Shown: positions 26,518 to 35,819, counted from the first letter of the stretch. The stretch is 64,000 nt of DNA from JAGRMG01 sp047975215 (GCA_047975215.1 JBKEDD010000057.1:53237-117236), one strand, 5' to 3'. Translations and numbers: made by a program. The notes: a model not told the origin generated them from the sequence alone.

Positions 26518-28571
26518 CCGGATCGGTGATCTTCGACCCGCTGCTTCCCTGGCCATTCCTGGCCGGGCTGGCGGCGCTGGCGCTGGCGGGCGTCGTGCTG
26601 GCGCTCTGGCGCGGGCTGTCGGGCTGGGCGTTGCGCGCACTGGCGGCGGCGGCGGTGCTGGCGGCACTTGCCGGGCCGGTCTATCAGATCGAGGACCGCG
26701 CGCCGCTTGACGATATCGTGCTGCTGGTCGAGGACCAAAGCGCCAGCCAGTCCTTGCCGGACCGTCCCGGGCAGATGCAACAGGCAACCGAACGGCTTGT
26801 CGCCGCTATCGAGGCGCGCGAAAATACCGAGCTGCGCCGCGTCACCGTGAAGGACGGCGAGGACGACAGCGGCACGCGGCTCATGGCGGCGCTGTCCGCC
26901 GCACTGGCCGAAGAGCCCCGCGACCGGGTGGCCGGTATCATCACGCTAAGCGACGGACGGGCGCATGACGCAGATCGTGCGCCCGACCTGCCGGCGCCGA
27001 TGCACCTTTTGCTGACGGGGCGCGAAACCGACTGGGACCGCCGCCTGGTGGTTGCCAACGCACCCGCCTTCGCCATCATCGGCGAGGCGGTCACGCTGAC
27101 GCTTCGCGTCGAGGACAGCGGCGCGGTGCCTCCGGATGCCGCTTCGGCGCACGCGCCGCTGGATATCTCGGTGGACGGATCAGAGCCGCAACGCTTCGAG
27201 ATTCCGGTCGGTCAGGATATCGAATTGCCGGTGACTCTGCCCCATGGCGGGCGCAACGTGATCCGCTTTTCGGTACCCGAGGCACGCGGCGAAATCACCA
27301 CGCGCAACAATTCCGCGCTGATCCAGATGAACGGGGTGCGCGACCGGCTGCGGGTGCTGCTTGTCTCGGGCGAACCGCATCAGGGCGGGCGCACCTGGCG
27401 CAACCTGCTGAAATCCGACAACTCGGTCGATCTGGTGCATTTCACCATCCTGCGTCCGCCCGAGAAACAGGACGGCGTGCCGGTCGAGGAACTGTCGCTG
27501 ATCGCGTTTCCGACCCGCGAACTGTTTCTGGAGAAGATCGAGGATTTCGACCTGATCATTTTCGACCGCTACAAGCGGCGCGGCATTTTGCCGTCGATCT
27601 ACCTCGACAATGTCGCCAACTACGTCCTTGAGGGCGGCGCCGTTCTGGTCGCCGCCGGCCCCGATTTCGCCAGCGCCGACAGCATATATCGCTCACCGCT
27701 GGAAACCATTCTGCCGGCCCGTCCCACGGCGCGCGTTGTCGAAGAGAAATACCGCCCCGCCGTAACGGATCTGGGCCACCGCCACCCTGTCACGGCCGCC
27801 CTCGAAAGCCCCGATCGAAGTGGCCCCTGGGGCGCCTGGCTGCGCCAGATCGAGGTCGAACCCGAAAGCGGATCTGTGCTGATGTCGGGTGCCGGCGAGC
27901 GTCCGCTTCTCATTCTCGACCGGGTCGGCGAGGGCCGGGTTGCGCTGCTGGCGTCCGATCATGCCTGGCTCTGGAGCCGGGGCTATGACGGCGGCGGGCC
28001 GCAACTCGAGCTGTTGCGCCGCCTTGCCCACTGGATGATGAAGGAACCGGAGCTTGAGGAAGAGGCGCTTTGGGCCGAACCCACCGGCCAGAGAATGCGC
28101 ATCATCCGCCGCACCCTGAAGGACGCTGTCGGCCCCGTCACCGTCACCCGCCCCGATGGCGGCACCGAGGAGGTTCTGCTTGACGAGGTTTCGCCGGGCC
28201 GGTTCGAGGCGCTATACGATGGCCCCGAAATCGGCCTTTATCGTCTGTCGGAGGACGAGCTTGGGGCCGTCATCGGCCTTGGCCCTGCCGCCCCGCGCGA
28301 ATTCGAACAGACCATCGCCACCGGCGAGGTGCTGGCACCGGCGGTCGCAAGCCTGCGCGGCGGCACGTTCCGGCTGGAGGACGGCCTGCCCTCGATCCGC
28401 AACGTGCGCGAAGGCCGGCCGGCCGCCGGGCGCGGCTGGATCGGCCTGGTTGCGCGCGGTGCGTATGAAACCCGCGACGTGACGCAAACCCCGCTGCTGC
28501 CGGCCTGGCTGATGCTGCTGATCGCCGCGACCCTGATCGTCGGCGGCTGGCTGCGCGAGGGGCGCAGATAG
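26514..28571 (+). CDS. Large membrane protein of the MoxR operon (glutamine-amidotransferase-like fold)
   Basis: A 685-residue protein with two helices at the N-terminus (FLAGLAALALAGVVLALWRGL and ALRALAAAAVLAALAGPVYQ), a long extracytoplasmic region and a C-terminal helix (LLPAWLMLLIAATLIVGGWL). The region around LRVLLVSGEPHQGGRTWRNLL and YVLEGGAVLVAAGPDFAS resembles the glutamine-amidotransferase-like domain often seen in such membrane proteins, without an obvious catalytic Cys. It closes the MoxR-DUF58-DUF4159 operon with an ATGA overlap. Its function is unknown. Confidence 0.8.
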   Translation: MTGSVIFDPLLPWPFLAGLAALALAGVVLALWRGLSGWALRALAAAAVLAALAGPVYQIEDRAPLDDIVLLVEDQSASQSLPDRPGQMQQATERLVAAIEARENTELRRVTVKDGEDDSGTRLMAALSAALAEEPRDRVAGIITLSDGRAHDADRAPDLPAPMHLLLTGRETDWDRRLVVANAPAFAIIGEAVTLTLRVEDSGAVPPDAASAHAPLDISVDGSEPQRFEIPVGQDIELPVTLPHGGRNVIRFSVPEARGEITTRNNSALIQMNGVRDRLRVLLVSGEPHQGGRTWRNLLKSDNSVDLVHFTILRPPEKQDGVPVEELSLIAFPTRELFLEKIEDFDLIIFDRYKRRGILPSIYLDNVANYVLEGGAVLVAAGPDFASADSIYRSPLETILPARPTARVVEEKYRPAVTDLGHRHPVTAALESPDRSGPWGAWLRQIEVEPESGSVLMSGAGERPLLILDRVGEGRVALLASDHAWLWSRGYDGGGPQLELLRRLAHWMMKEPELEEEALWAEPTGQRMRIIRRTLKDAVGPVTVTRPDGGTEEVLLDEVSPGRFEALYDGPEIGLYRLSEDELGAVIGLGPAAPREFEQTIATGEVLAPAVASLRGGTFRLEDGLPSIRNVREGRPAAGRGWIGLVARGAYETRDVTQTPLLPAWLMLLIAATLIVGGWLREGRR

Positions 28572-28591
28572 AGTTGGGCGGCGCTCGGCCC

Positions 28592-31500
28592 TCAGGCCAC
28601 CAGCGCCTCGGCCCTCTTGAGATCGACCGACACCAGTTGGCTCACCCCCTGTTCGGCCATCGTGACCCCGAACAGCCGGTCCATCCGGCTCATCGTCACG
28701 GCGTGGTGGGTGATGATAAGAAACCGCGTATCGGTGCGCCGGCACATTTCGTCCAGCAGGTCGCAGAACCGGGTGACGTTGGCATCGTCCAGCGGCGCGT
28801 CGACCTCGTCCAGCACGCAGATCGGCGCCGGGTTGGCCAGGAACACCGCAAAGATCAGCGCCAGCGCGGTCAGGGTCTGTTCGCCCCCCGACAACAGCGA
28901 CAGAACGCTAAGCTTCTTGCCCGGCGGCTGGCACATGATTTCCAGACCCGCCTCGAGCGGGTCGTCGCTTTCGACCATCACGAGATTGGCCTCGCCGCCG
29001 CCGAACAGATGCCTGAACAGCATCGCAAAGTTGGAATTGACCTGCTCGAACGCCGTCAGCAGCCGTTCGCGGCCCTCGCGGTTCAGGCTGGCGATACCGC
29101 TGCGCAGCGTCTTGACGGCCTCTTCCAGATCGGACTTTTCGCCCAGAAGCGTGTCGTGTTCGGTCTGCACCTCGCGCGCATCCTCTTCGGCACGCAGGTT
29201 GACCGCGCCAAGCGCGTCGCGCTGCCGCTTGTGCCTGTTCACTTCGGCTTCCAGCGCCTCGGCGGCGGGAATCGTGGCCGGGTCGGTCTCAAGCCGCTTC
29301 AATAGCTGGCTCGGCGTGACCTGGCTGTCCTCTGCGATACGCTCGGCGGCCTGGGTCACGGTTTCGCGGGCCGCGTCCAGCCGCGCTTCGGCGCGCGCCC
29401 GTGCCTCGCGCGCCTCGGACGCCAGGCGCTCGGCCTCGCGCTCGGTCTGCACCGCCTGGCGCAGCTCCGCTTCGGCCCCGGCCAGCCGGTCGGCGGCGGC
29501 GGCGCGGCGGGCTTCTGCCTCGGTGATCGCCACTGATAGATCGTCGCGTTTTGCCGCGATGCTGGCCGGTACCGCGCTGGCGTCGGTCAGTTCCGCCTCG
29601 GACGCGGCCTTGCGTTCGCTCAACTCCGCTATTCGCTTGTCCGCAGTCTCGAGCCGGTGCCGCCAGCCGCTGATCTCCTTGACGACCTCCTGGGCACGGC
29701 GCGTGCGGGCCTCGCCCTCGCGGCGCAGTTCGTCATGCGCCGACCGCCGGGTCAGCATGGTGATCCGCGCCGCCTCGACGCTCTGTTTGATATCCTCGAT
29801 CGCGGCGCGGGCGCTGTCCAGATCGCCGAGATCCGCCAGCGCCGCTTCGGCCTCGCGCAGCCGCAAGCGCGCCGCGCTCGCCTCGTCGCGATGCCGGTCC
29901 ACGGCCAGCGACAGCGTTTCCAGCTTTCCCCGTGCCAGGTTGCGGTCGGCCTCGGCGCGGCTCAGCGCGCGGGCCGCCGCGACGACCTGTTGATCTGCGT
30001 CGCGCCGGGCCGTGCGCGCCGCCTTGTCGGCCTCGGTCACTTCGGCCAACTGCCGGCTCAGCATCTCGTGGGCGCCACGGGCGCCATCGGCGCGGGCACC
30101 GACGCGCTCCAGATCCTGTTTCAGCGTTTCGAGGCGGTTCAACTGCTCAAGCCTGAGCGCCGCGGCGCTGGGCGCGTCCTCGGCCCAGGCGCGGAAACCG
30201 TCCCAACGCCACAGATCGCCATCAATCGAGACCAGCCGCTGCCCTGGCCGCAACAACGGTTGCAACCGCGGCCCGGCATCGCCGTCAACCAGGCCGACCT
30301 GGGCGATGCGCCGGGCCAGGGCATCGGGGCACGAGACATGTAGCGCCATCCGCTCGGCCCCTTCGGGCAATGCCTGATCGGCATCGTACCCGGGCAGATC
30401 GACCCAGCCCGACGGCCCGTCATGGGCAACCAGCGGTGCGCGCAGATCGTCGGCCAGCGCCGCGCCCAGTGCCTTTTCATAGCCCGCATCGACGCGCATC
30501 AGGTCCATCACCTGACCGCCCTCGGCGGTGTCGCGCGCCACCAGACGGGCCAGCGCCGCGACCTCGGCCCTCAGCGCCCCGGCCTCGCCCTCGGCCTCGG
30601 ATCGCTGCGCCCGCGCCTCGGCCTCGCGCGCCTGGGTTTCGCCCCGCAGCGCATCGGCCGCCGTCAGCGCCGTTTCGGCCGCCGCCGCCGCCGTTGTGGC
30701 CTGCACCTCGGAAGCCGCGGCGGCATCGAAGTCCCGCTCGGCCTGCGCCAGCGCCGACCTGGACGCGCCGACCGCCTCGCGCGCCCGCGTCTCCTCGGTT
30801 TCCGAGCGCGAAAGCGTCTTGCGGTTGTCCTCCATCAGCCGTTGCGCCGACTGATGCCGCGCCGCCAGCCGGGCGACATCTTCGGTGATCTGCGAAAGGT
30901 TCCCCTCGCGGTCCTGCAACACCGATGCCGCATCGCGCGCCGCCTGCGCCGCCCGGTCCAGCCGGTCCTGATGCCCCTCACCGGCCTTGGCCAGTTCGCG
31001 CGCCTCCCACTCCAGCCGCTCGATGGTTTCGCCGGCGTCGCGGTTCAGCCCGGTTTCGCGGTCGATATCGCGGGCCATCTGTTCGATCCGCCCGCCCAGC
31101 GTTTCGATGGTCTGCCGGGCGTGGGCCTCCTGTTCGGCCAGAGCGTCGCGCTGAACCTGCAATCGCTGCAGGACGGCGCCGGCAATCGCCTCTTCCTCGC
31201 GCAGCGGCGGCAGCGCGGCGTCGGCCGCGGCTTGCGCCCTGCCCGCCTTTGATGCGGCAGCCTCGGCCCTTGCCGCATCGGTCACGCGACCGCGCAACAC
31301 CTCCTCGGCGCTTTCCCGCGCTTCGTCAGCCTCTTTCCAGCGCCGGTACAGCAACATCCCCTCGGCCTGACGCAGTTGTTCGCCGATCTCGCGATAGCGT
31401 GCCGCCTGCCGTGCCTGACGCGCCAGTTGCGCCAGTTGCGCGGCCAGCTGTTCCAGCACGTCGTCGACACGCAACAGATTTGCCTCGGTGCCCTTCAGCT

Positions 31501-32047
31501 TCAGTTCGGCCTCGTGGCGGCGCTGATAGAGGCCGGAAATGCCCGCCGCTTCTTCCAGGATGCGCCGCCGCGCGGTCGGTTTGGCGCGGATCAACTCGCC
31601 GATCTGGCCCTGACTGACGAGAGCGGGCGAATGCGCGCCGGTCGAGGCGTCGGCGAAAAGCATCTGCACGTCGCGGGCGCGCACGTCCTTGCTGTTCAAC
31701 TTGTAGGCACTGCCGGCATCGCGGGTGATGCGGCGCACGACCTCAAGCGTATCGGCGTCGTTGAACCCCGGGGGCGCCAGTCTTTCGGTATTGTCGATCA
31801 GCAGATGCACTTCGGCGAAATTGCGGGCCGGACGGGTCGCGGCGCCGGCAAAGATCACGTCCTCCATGCCGCTGCCGCGCATGGTGGTGGGGCGGTTTTC
31901 GCCCATAACCCAGCGCAGCGCCTCCAGCAGATTCGACTTGCCGCAGCCGTTCGGGCCGACCACGCCTGTCAGCCCGTCCGCGATCAGCAGATCGGTCGGA
32001 TCGACAAAGCTCTTGAAGCCGGTCAGTCTGAGTTTCGAAAAGCGCAC
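28592..32047 (-). CDS. smc: Chromosome segregation/condensin protein SMC
   Basis: ATPase of the SMC-ScpAB condensin that organises and segregates the chromosome. The 1151-residue protein has Walker A GPNGCGKSNLLEALRW near the N-terminus, a coiled coil, a central hinge (about residues 490-640, GYDADQALPEGAERMALHV region), a second coiled coil and the C-terminal ABC signature LLSGGEQTLTALAL with Walker B ICVLDEVDAPLDD. The GTG at 32047 (VRFSKLRLTGFKSFVDPTD) was chosen because it matches the normal SMC N-terminus; the frame runs 19 codons further with proline-rich, non-coding-like sequence. It lies just upstream of a degraded regulator. Confidence 0.96.
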   Translation of the reverse strand: MRFSKLRLTGFKSFVDPTDLLIADGLTGVVGPNGCGKSNLLEALRWVMGENRPTTMRGSGMEDVIFAGAATRPARNFAEVHLLIDNTERLAPPGFNDADTLEVVRRITRDAGSAYKLNSKDVRARDVQMLFADASTGAHSPALVSQGQIGELIRAKPTARRRILEEAAGISGLYQRRHEAELKLKGTEANLLRVDDVLEQLAAQLAQLARQARQAARYREIGEQLRQAEGMLLYRRWKEADEARESAEEVLRGRVTDAARAEAAASKAGRAQAAADAALPPLREEEAIAGAVLQRLQVQRDALAEQEAHARQTIETLGGRIEQMARDIDRETGLNRDAGETIERLEWEARELAKAGEGHQDRLDRAAQAARDAASVLQDREGNLSQITEDVARLAARHQSAQRLMEDNRKTLSRSETEETRAREAVGASRSALAQAERDFDAAAASEVQATTAAAAAETALTAADALRGETQAREAEARAQRSEAEGEAGALRAEVAALARLVARDTAEGGQVMDLMRVDAGYEKALGAALADDLRAPLVAHDGPSGWVDLPGYDADQALPEGAERMALHVSCPDALARRIAQVGLVDGDAGPRLQPLLRPGQRLVSIDGDLWRWDGFRAWAEDAPSAAALRLEQLNRLETLKQDLERVGARADGARGAHEMLSRQLAEVTEADKAARTARRDADQQVVAAARALSRAEADRNLARGKLETLSLAVDRHRDEASAARLRLREAEAALADLGDLDSARAAIEDIKQSVEAARITMLTRRSAHDELRREGEARTRRAQEVVKEISGWRHRLETADKRIAELSERKAASEAELTDASAVPASIAAKRDDLSVAITEAEARRAAAADRLAGAEAELRQAVQTEREAERLASEAREARARAEARLDAARETVTQAAERIAEDSQVTPSQLLKRLETDPATIPAAEALEAEVNRHKRQRDALGAVNLRAEEDAREVQTEHDTLLGEKSDLEEAVKTLRSGIASLNREGRERLLTAFEQVNSNFAMLFRHLFGGGEANLVMVESDDPLEAGLEIMCQPPGKKLSVLSLLSGGEQTLTALALIFAVFLANPAPICVLDEVDAPLDDANVTRFCDLLDEMCRRTDTRFLIITHHAVTMSRMDRLFGVTMAEQGVSQLVSVDLKRAEALVA

Positions 32048-32143
32048 CGCCCTTGCGTCCTGATTCCCGCCTGGCGTTGAATGTGGGGGCTTGGCCCCCT
32101 TCAAGTCAACGGTGTTACGCTGTATCTGGGGAAACCGGCGGAT

Positions 32144-32152
32144 TTATCCACA
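32144..32152 (+). promoter_or_regulatory. Consensus DnaA box
   Basis: TTATCCACA is an exact match to the DnaA-binding consensus. It lies about 100 bases upstream of the smc start codon on the opposite strand. Only one site is present and there is no AT-rich unwinding element, so it is not an origin. It may be chance or a regulatory site. Confidence 0.35.
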
Positions 32153-32263
32153 ACATATTGCGGATCGCCCAATTGCTCAGGGTGAGGCCCGGCCGCTCCG
32201 GTCATATTCTCTGACCAGTCAACGGGGTCGCCATGCCTTTCCTGAAGGTCCAGCCGGAAAACC

Positions 32264-32477
32264 TCGGCCTCGGTGCTTCGCCAGCGCACCACGCAATCCG
32301 AGCTTCTGGACCAGCACCGGGCCATCAACGAGGCGTTGCAGGCGCACGATGCGTCAGCGGCCCGCGCCGCCGTGGTGGCGCATCTGTGCTATGTCGAACG
32401 CGCTTTCGGGCCTGCAAAGAGCGCGGCAAAACGAGGTGGTGGCCCGGCAGAGGTTCGAGCACGAAAAAGGGCGGTAG
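32264..32477 (+). pseudogene. Remnant of a FadR/GntR-type regulator (FCD domain end)
   Basis: One frame reads SELLDQHRAINEALQAHD and AARAAVVAHLCYVERAF, the closing helices of an FCD ligand-binding domain including its conserved HRAI. After about 32400 the homologous sequence continues in another frame as LQRARQNEVVARQRFEHEKGR before a TAG at 32475. The DNA-binding half and most of the FCD domain are missing upstream, where stops occur. The remnant is both truncated and frameshifted, so it cannot be functional. Confidence 0.65.
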
Positions 32478-32487
32478 GCGCGGACCG

Positions 32488-32520
32488 CAAAAGGAAAACC
32501 CGGCCGCGCGGGGCCGGGTT
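32488..32520 (-). terminator. Intrinsic terminator of the F0 ATP synthase operon
   Basis: Perfect nine-base stem AACCCGGCC / GGCCGGGTT (32497-32505 and 32512-32520) with a six-base loop. On the minus strand it is followed by TTTTCCTTTTG. It lies about 30 bases downstream of the atpF stop. Confidence 0.8.
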
Positions 32521-32550
32521 CTCGAAGGTTCTCGAAGGGCGTCGCCGCGA

Positions 32551-33120
32551 TCAGTGCAGCTTGGCCTCAACCTCGCCGATCGACTCGTCGATCAGCTTGT
32601 TGGCCTGCGCGGCCGTCATCTGTTTGGCCAGAACCGTACCCGCTGCCGAAACCGCGATGGAAATCGCGCGGTCGCGGACATCCTTGACCGCCGCGGCCTG
32701 GGCCGATGCGATCTGATCCTCGGCCGCGGCCAGACGGCGCGCAATCGACTGCTTGAGATCGGCCTTTGCCTGGTCGGCCGCGGTGGCGGCATCGGCACGG
32801 GCGGCGGCGACGATGCGGTCGGCCTGTTCCTTGACCTCGCGCTGCTTGCGTTCGTAGCTTGCAAGAATGGTCTGGGCCTCTTCGCGCAGCGCGCGGGCCT
32901 CGTCCAGTTCAGACCTGATCCCGGCCGCACGCTTGTCCAGTGCCCGGCCCAGCATACCCGGAACCTTCAGATAGACCAGCACGGCAATGAACAGGATGAA
33001 GGCCAGCAACACGATGAAGTTGGTGTTGTGCAGCGAAAGGAACGGGCCGCCGGCGGCCAGTGCCGGGCTGGCGGCACCGGCGGCAAGGACAGTCAGAACG
33101 GGGGCGATTGTCTTGGCCAT
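32551..33120 (-). CDS. atpF: F0F1 ATP synthase subunit b
   Basis: Peripheral-stalk subunit that links the membrane a subunit to F1. The 189-residue protein has an N-terminal hydrophobic leader (VLTVLAAGAASPALAAGG), a membrane helix at about residues 33-50 (NFIVLLAFILFIAVLVYL) and a long charged coiled-coil with EARALREEAQTILASYERKQ. This is the usual alphaproteobacterial form. It is the last gene of the operon, five bases after the b' gene. Confidence 0.96.
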   Translation of the reverse strand: MAKTIAPVLTVLAAGAASPALAAGGPFLSLHNTNFIVLLAFILFIAVLVYLKVPGMLGRALDKRAAGIRSELDEARALREEAQTILASYERKQREVKEQADRIVAAARADAATAADQAKADLKQSIARRLAAAEDQIASAQAAAVKDVRDRAISIAVSAAGTVLAKQMTAAQANKLIDESIGEVEAKLH

Positions 33121-33125
33121 GTCGG

Positions 33126-33701
33126 TTATCCCTTCATCCGGTCGGCAACGGCGCCGGAAACCGCCTTGGCATCGGATTCACCGCCCAGCGCAGTGATGAT
33201 GGCATCGGCGGTGTCGGTGGCGACGGCCTCGATGCTGTCCAGCGCGGTGGCGCGAATCCCGGCGATAGCCTTTTCCGATTCCGCCGATTTGGCTGCAATC
33301 TCGGCATCGGCAGCGGCAACCGCCTTGTCCAGTTCGGCCTGGATTTCGGCGCGCGCCTCCCCGGCGATGCGCTGGGCTTCGGAGCGGGCCTCGGCGAGGG
33401 CCCTGTTATAGGCTTCCTCGGCCTCCACCGCCTTGGCCTTCAGATCTTCGGCGGCGGCGATGTCGGCGGTGATCGTGCCCTGGCGCTCGGCAAGAATGCC
33501 GGCGATCCGCGGTAGCGCGACGCGGCTCAGAATCAGGAAGATCACGACAAGCGTGACGACCAGCCAGAATATCTGGTTGGGAAACCAGTCAAAGCACAGC
33601 TGCGGCATGCCGATGGCGCCGCCATGGGCATCTATGCAGCGGCCGGCCGCTTCAAGCGACTCGGGCGAGACATGCCCGGCTGCTGTTGTTTCGGTTGCCA
33701 T
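33126..33701 (-). CDS. atpG: F0F1 ATP synthase subunit b'
   Basis: Second peripheral-stalk subunit; the b/b' heterodimer is characteristic of phototrophic and other alphaproteobacteria. The 191-residue protein has a polar N-terminus, a membrane helix at about residues 43-62 (QIFWLVVTLVVIFLILSRVAL) followed by PRIAGILAERQGTI, and a long alanine/glutamate-rich coiled coil. It lies between atpE and atpF in the same orientation. The symbol atpG (also atpF' or atpX) is used for b' in related genomes. Confidence 0.93.
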   Translation of the reverse strand: MATETTAAGHVSPESLEAAGRCIDAHGGAIGMPQLCFDWFPNQIFWLVVTLVVIFLILSRVALPRIAGILAERQGTITADIAAAEDLKAKAVEAEEAYNRALAEARSEAQRIAGEARAEIQAELDKAVAAADAEIAAKSAESEKAIAGIRATALDSIEAVATDTADAIITALGGESDAKAVSGAVADRMKG

Positions 33702-33784
33702 GTCGTTCTCCTCGGGAACTTGCCGTTACACCGGGCCACGCAGAAGCTGCGCCGCCCGGCCGTAAGGAATGCGGTTCCGAAAGA

Positions 33785-34021
33785 TCAGACGGCGAACATC
33801 AGCAGAAGCGCGACCAGGAACGAGAAGATCCCCAGGGCTTCCGAGAACGCGATACCGATGAACATGGTGGCGGTCTGACCGCCGGCGGCCGACGGGTTGC
33901 GCAGCGCGCCGGACAGGAAGTTGCCCACCACGTGTCCCACACCAACGGCAGCACCGCCCATACCGGTACAGGCCAGACCGGCACCGATATAGGCACCCAT
34001 TTGTACGACGTCACCTTCCAT
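33785..34021 (-). CDS. atpE: F0F1 ATP synthase subunit c
   Basis: Proton-carrying subunit of the rotating ring. The 78-residue protein folds as a helical hairpin: GAYIGAGLACTGMGGAAVGVG, a polar loop RNPSA, and a second helix with the proton-binding glutamate in IAFSEALGIFSF. AAGGAG precedes the ATG at 34021 at normal spacing. A longer open frame runs through the gene from far upstream but is a frame artefact of atpB. Located between atpB and atpG. Confidence 0.97.
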   Translation of the reverse strand: MEGDVVQMGAYIGAGLACTGMGGAAVGVGHVVGNFLSGALRNPSAAGGQTATMFIGIAFSEALGIFSFLVALLLMFAV

Positions 34022-34083
34022 GATTTTTCTCCTTACGATGGAATGAGTTGGATTTCTTCGGGGCGGGGTTGTCCCGCCACGCG

Positions 34084-34857
34084 TCAGTGATGCGGATGCA
34101 GCGCGTCCTTCAGGTACACGCATGTCAGGATTGCGAAGACATAGGCCTGGATGAACGCCACCAGCACCTCGAGCGCATAGATGGCGGCAATCGCCAGGAC
34201 CGATACCGGCGCGATGGCGATGATCGCGGCAAAGCCCGCGAACACCTTCATCACGGCGTGACCGGCCATCATGTTGCCCATCAACCGGATCGAGTGGCTG
34301 ACCGGACGCACGAAATAGGAAATCACCTCGATCAGCGCCAGAACCGGACGCAGGGGCAGCGGCGCGGCGCTGATCCAGAACAGTTTCAGAAAGCTGATGC
34401 CGTGCAGGTAGAAGCCCAGGAGCGTCACCGTCAGGAACACCGCGAGCGCCATAACCACCGTGACGGCAAGGTGGCTGGTCGTGGTGAAGGCCCCCGGGAT
34501 CAGCCCGAGGAAGTTGGCGCAGACGATGAACATGAACAGGGTCATGACATAGGGAAAGTACCTGACCCCGTCCTTGCCGCTCACGTCCTCGACCATCTTG
34601 TAGACGAAACCGTAGGCCAGTTCGGCGATCGACTGGCTGCGCGACGGAACGATGGCGCGGCGCGAGGTGGACAGCACGAGCAGCACCAGGATCGCCAGCA
34701 CGGCCAGCCCCATCCACAGCGTCACGTTGGTGGGCGTGTACCAGGCGATCGTGTCGCCGCCGAACAGCGGCCTGACGATGAACTGATCCATCGGGTGAAA
34801 AACCAGCCCGGCGCCTTCCTCTGCGGCATGTTCTGCCGCCTGCGTCTCGGTTGCCAC
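34084..34857 (-). CDS. atpB: F0F1 ATP synthase subunit a
   Basis: Membrane stator that forms the proton half-channels. The 257-residue protein has five or six helices and the essential arginine in SHSIRLMGNMMAGH, preceded by EVISYFVRPV. The family start VFHPMDQFIVRPLFGG is intact. The GTG at 34857 was chosen because it lies four bases after the atpI stop and gives the usual ATETQAAEHA leader. The frame is open upstream but is there out of phase with atpI. Confidence 0.96.
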   Translation of the reverse strand: MATETQAAEHAAEEGAGLVFHPMDQFIVRPLFGGDTIAWYTPTNVTLWMGLAVLAILVLLVLSTSRRAIVPSRSQSIAELAYGFVYKMVEDVSGKDGVRYFPYVMTLFMFIVCANFLGLIPGAFTTTSHLAVTVVMALAVFLTVTLLGFYLHGISFLKLFWISAAPLPLRPVLALIEVISYFVRPVSHSIRLMGNMMAGHAVMKVFAGFAAIIAIAPVSVLAIAAIYALEVLVAFIQAYVFAILTCVYLKDALHPHH

Positions 34858-34861
34858 GTCT

Positions 34862-35194
34862 CTAGCCCCTCTCGTCTTCCCTTTCGGCCGGTTCGGCCAT
34901 TGTCTCGTCCTGGACCTCGCGCGCGCTGCGCAGCATCGTCCTGATGCCCGCCGCCAGACCCAGAAATGTAAACAGCACGAGGAACACGGGAAGCGTCCCG
35001 AACAGGCGATCCAGCCCATACCCCATGCCGAAACCGATCCCCAGACCGGCCACCAGTTCTATCACCATGCGCCAGGCCAGATGCGCCTGAGCGTGGTGGT
35101 CTTGCCCGCGCGGGGGCGGTTCTGCCGCCTTGCGCGCCGCCGCGATCCGCGCCTCGAGCCGCGCCAGGCGCTGCCTTTGGTCGTCCTCGCTCAC
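34862..35194 (-). CDS. atpI: ATP synthase protein I / AtpZ-like assembly factor
   Basis: A 110-residue protein with a charged N-terminus (LARLEARIAAARKAA) and two membrane helices (MVIELVAGLGIGFGMGYGLDRLFG and FLVLFTFLGLAAGIRTM). It is typical of the AtpI/AtpZ family that leads F0 operons and is thought to help c-ring assembly or magnesium/calcium handling. The GTG at 35194 is preferred over a TTG at 35203 because GAGG lies at workable spacing. It is the first gene of the operon. Confidence 0.88.
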   Translation of the reverse strand: MSEDDQRQRLARLEARIAAARKAAEPPPRGQDHHAQAHLAWRMVIELVAGLGIGFGMGYGLDRLFGTLPVFLVLFTFLGLAAGIRTMLRSAREVQDETMAEPAEREDERG

Positions 35195-35301
35195 GGTGCG
35201 CAATCCTCACGCTGTGCTCGGCATCGTGCTAAGCCGCGCCGGGCGCGGAGTCAACGGCCCTGATCTTTGGCCGGAGGATTTCGCAAGCCTTTGTATTTTC
35301 G

Positions 35302-35323
35302 AGTATTTTTGACCAGAAAGAAG
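35302..35323 (+). repeat. Conserved Rhodobacteraceae-type intergenic element
   Basis: The stretch AGTATTTTTGA followed by CCAGAAAGAAG matches, in inverted orientation, the element at 21134-21154 (AGTATTTGG then CCCAGAAAGAAG). A looser copy lies at about 45791-45815. It sits 100 bases upstream of the ArsR-type gene. Confidence 0.5.
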
Positions 35324-35425
35324 CCATGGGAAAATCGGTCGCAGGGGCGGAAGGCGGGGAACTGGCACGCGCGCATATTCAACCGGACGGTTGACGATCA
35401 TCCGGCCGGGCCTTACGCCACCGAC

Positions 35426-35782
35426 ATGAGCGACGATCTGGACATCGTGTTTGCCGCCCTCGCCGATCCGACCCGGCGCGCCATTCTGGCAATGCTGCTT
35501 GAGGACGACATGGCGGTAACGGACGTGGCCGAGCCCTTCGCGATATCGCTGGCTGCGATCTCCAAGCATCTGGCGATCCTGACGCGTGCCGGGCTGATCA
35601 GCCAGGACAAGCGCGGCCGGGTGAAATGGTGCCGTCTGGAACCCGACGCGCTGCGCGCCGCCAGCGTCTGGATGCAGGGGTTCGGCCAGTTCGAGCCGGT
35701 CAACCTGGAGGCGTTCGAGCGGTTCCTGGCGGCGGAATTCGCCGGACCGTTCGGCCGGCCCGGCACCGACGGGCCCGAATGA
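35426..35782 (+). CDS. ArsR-family winged-helix transcriptional regulator
   Basis: A 118-residue DNA-binding protein. The HTH is IVFAALADPTRRAILAMLLED, DMAVTDVAEPFAISLAAISKHLAILTRAGLI and the wing QDKRGRVKWCRLEP. The recognition helix SLAAISKHLAIL matches the ArsR group that usually sits beside START/AHSA1 domain genes. No metal-binding CxC motif is visible, so it is probably not a metal sensor. The ATG at 35426 matches the conserved start; an open frame upstream is not coding-like. No obvious target gene is adjacent. Confidence 0.87.
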   Translation: MSDDLDIVFAALADPTRRAILAMLLEDDMAVTDVAEPFAISLAAISKHLAILTRAGLISQDKRGRVKWCRLEPDALRAASVWMQGFGQFEPVNLEAFERFLAAEFAGPFGRPGTDGPE

Positions 35783-35819
35783 CCTGCGGCCGGGCGCACG
35801 GGAACGCGCGCCGTTCGCG

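Noticed and set aside
33785..34717. A 310-codon frame covering atpE and part of atpB
   Set aside because: Only the last 78 codons are coding (subunit c). The rest is out of frame with atpB.
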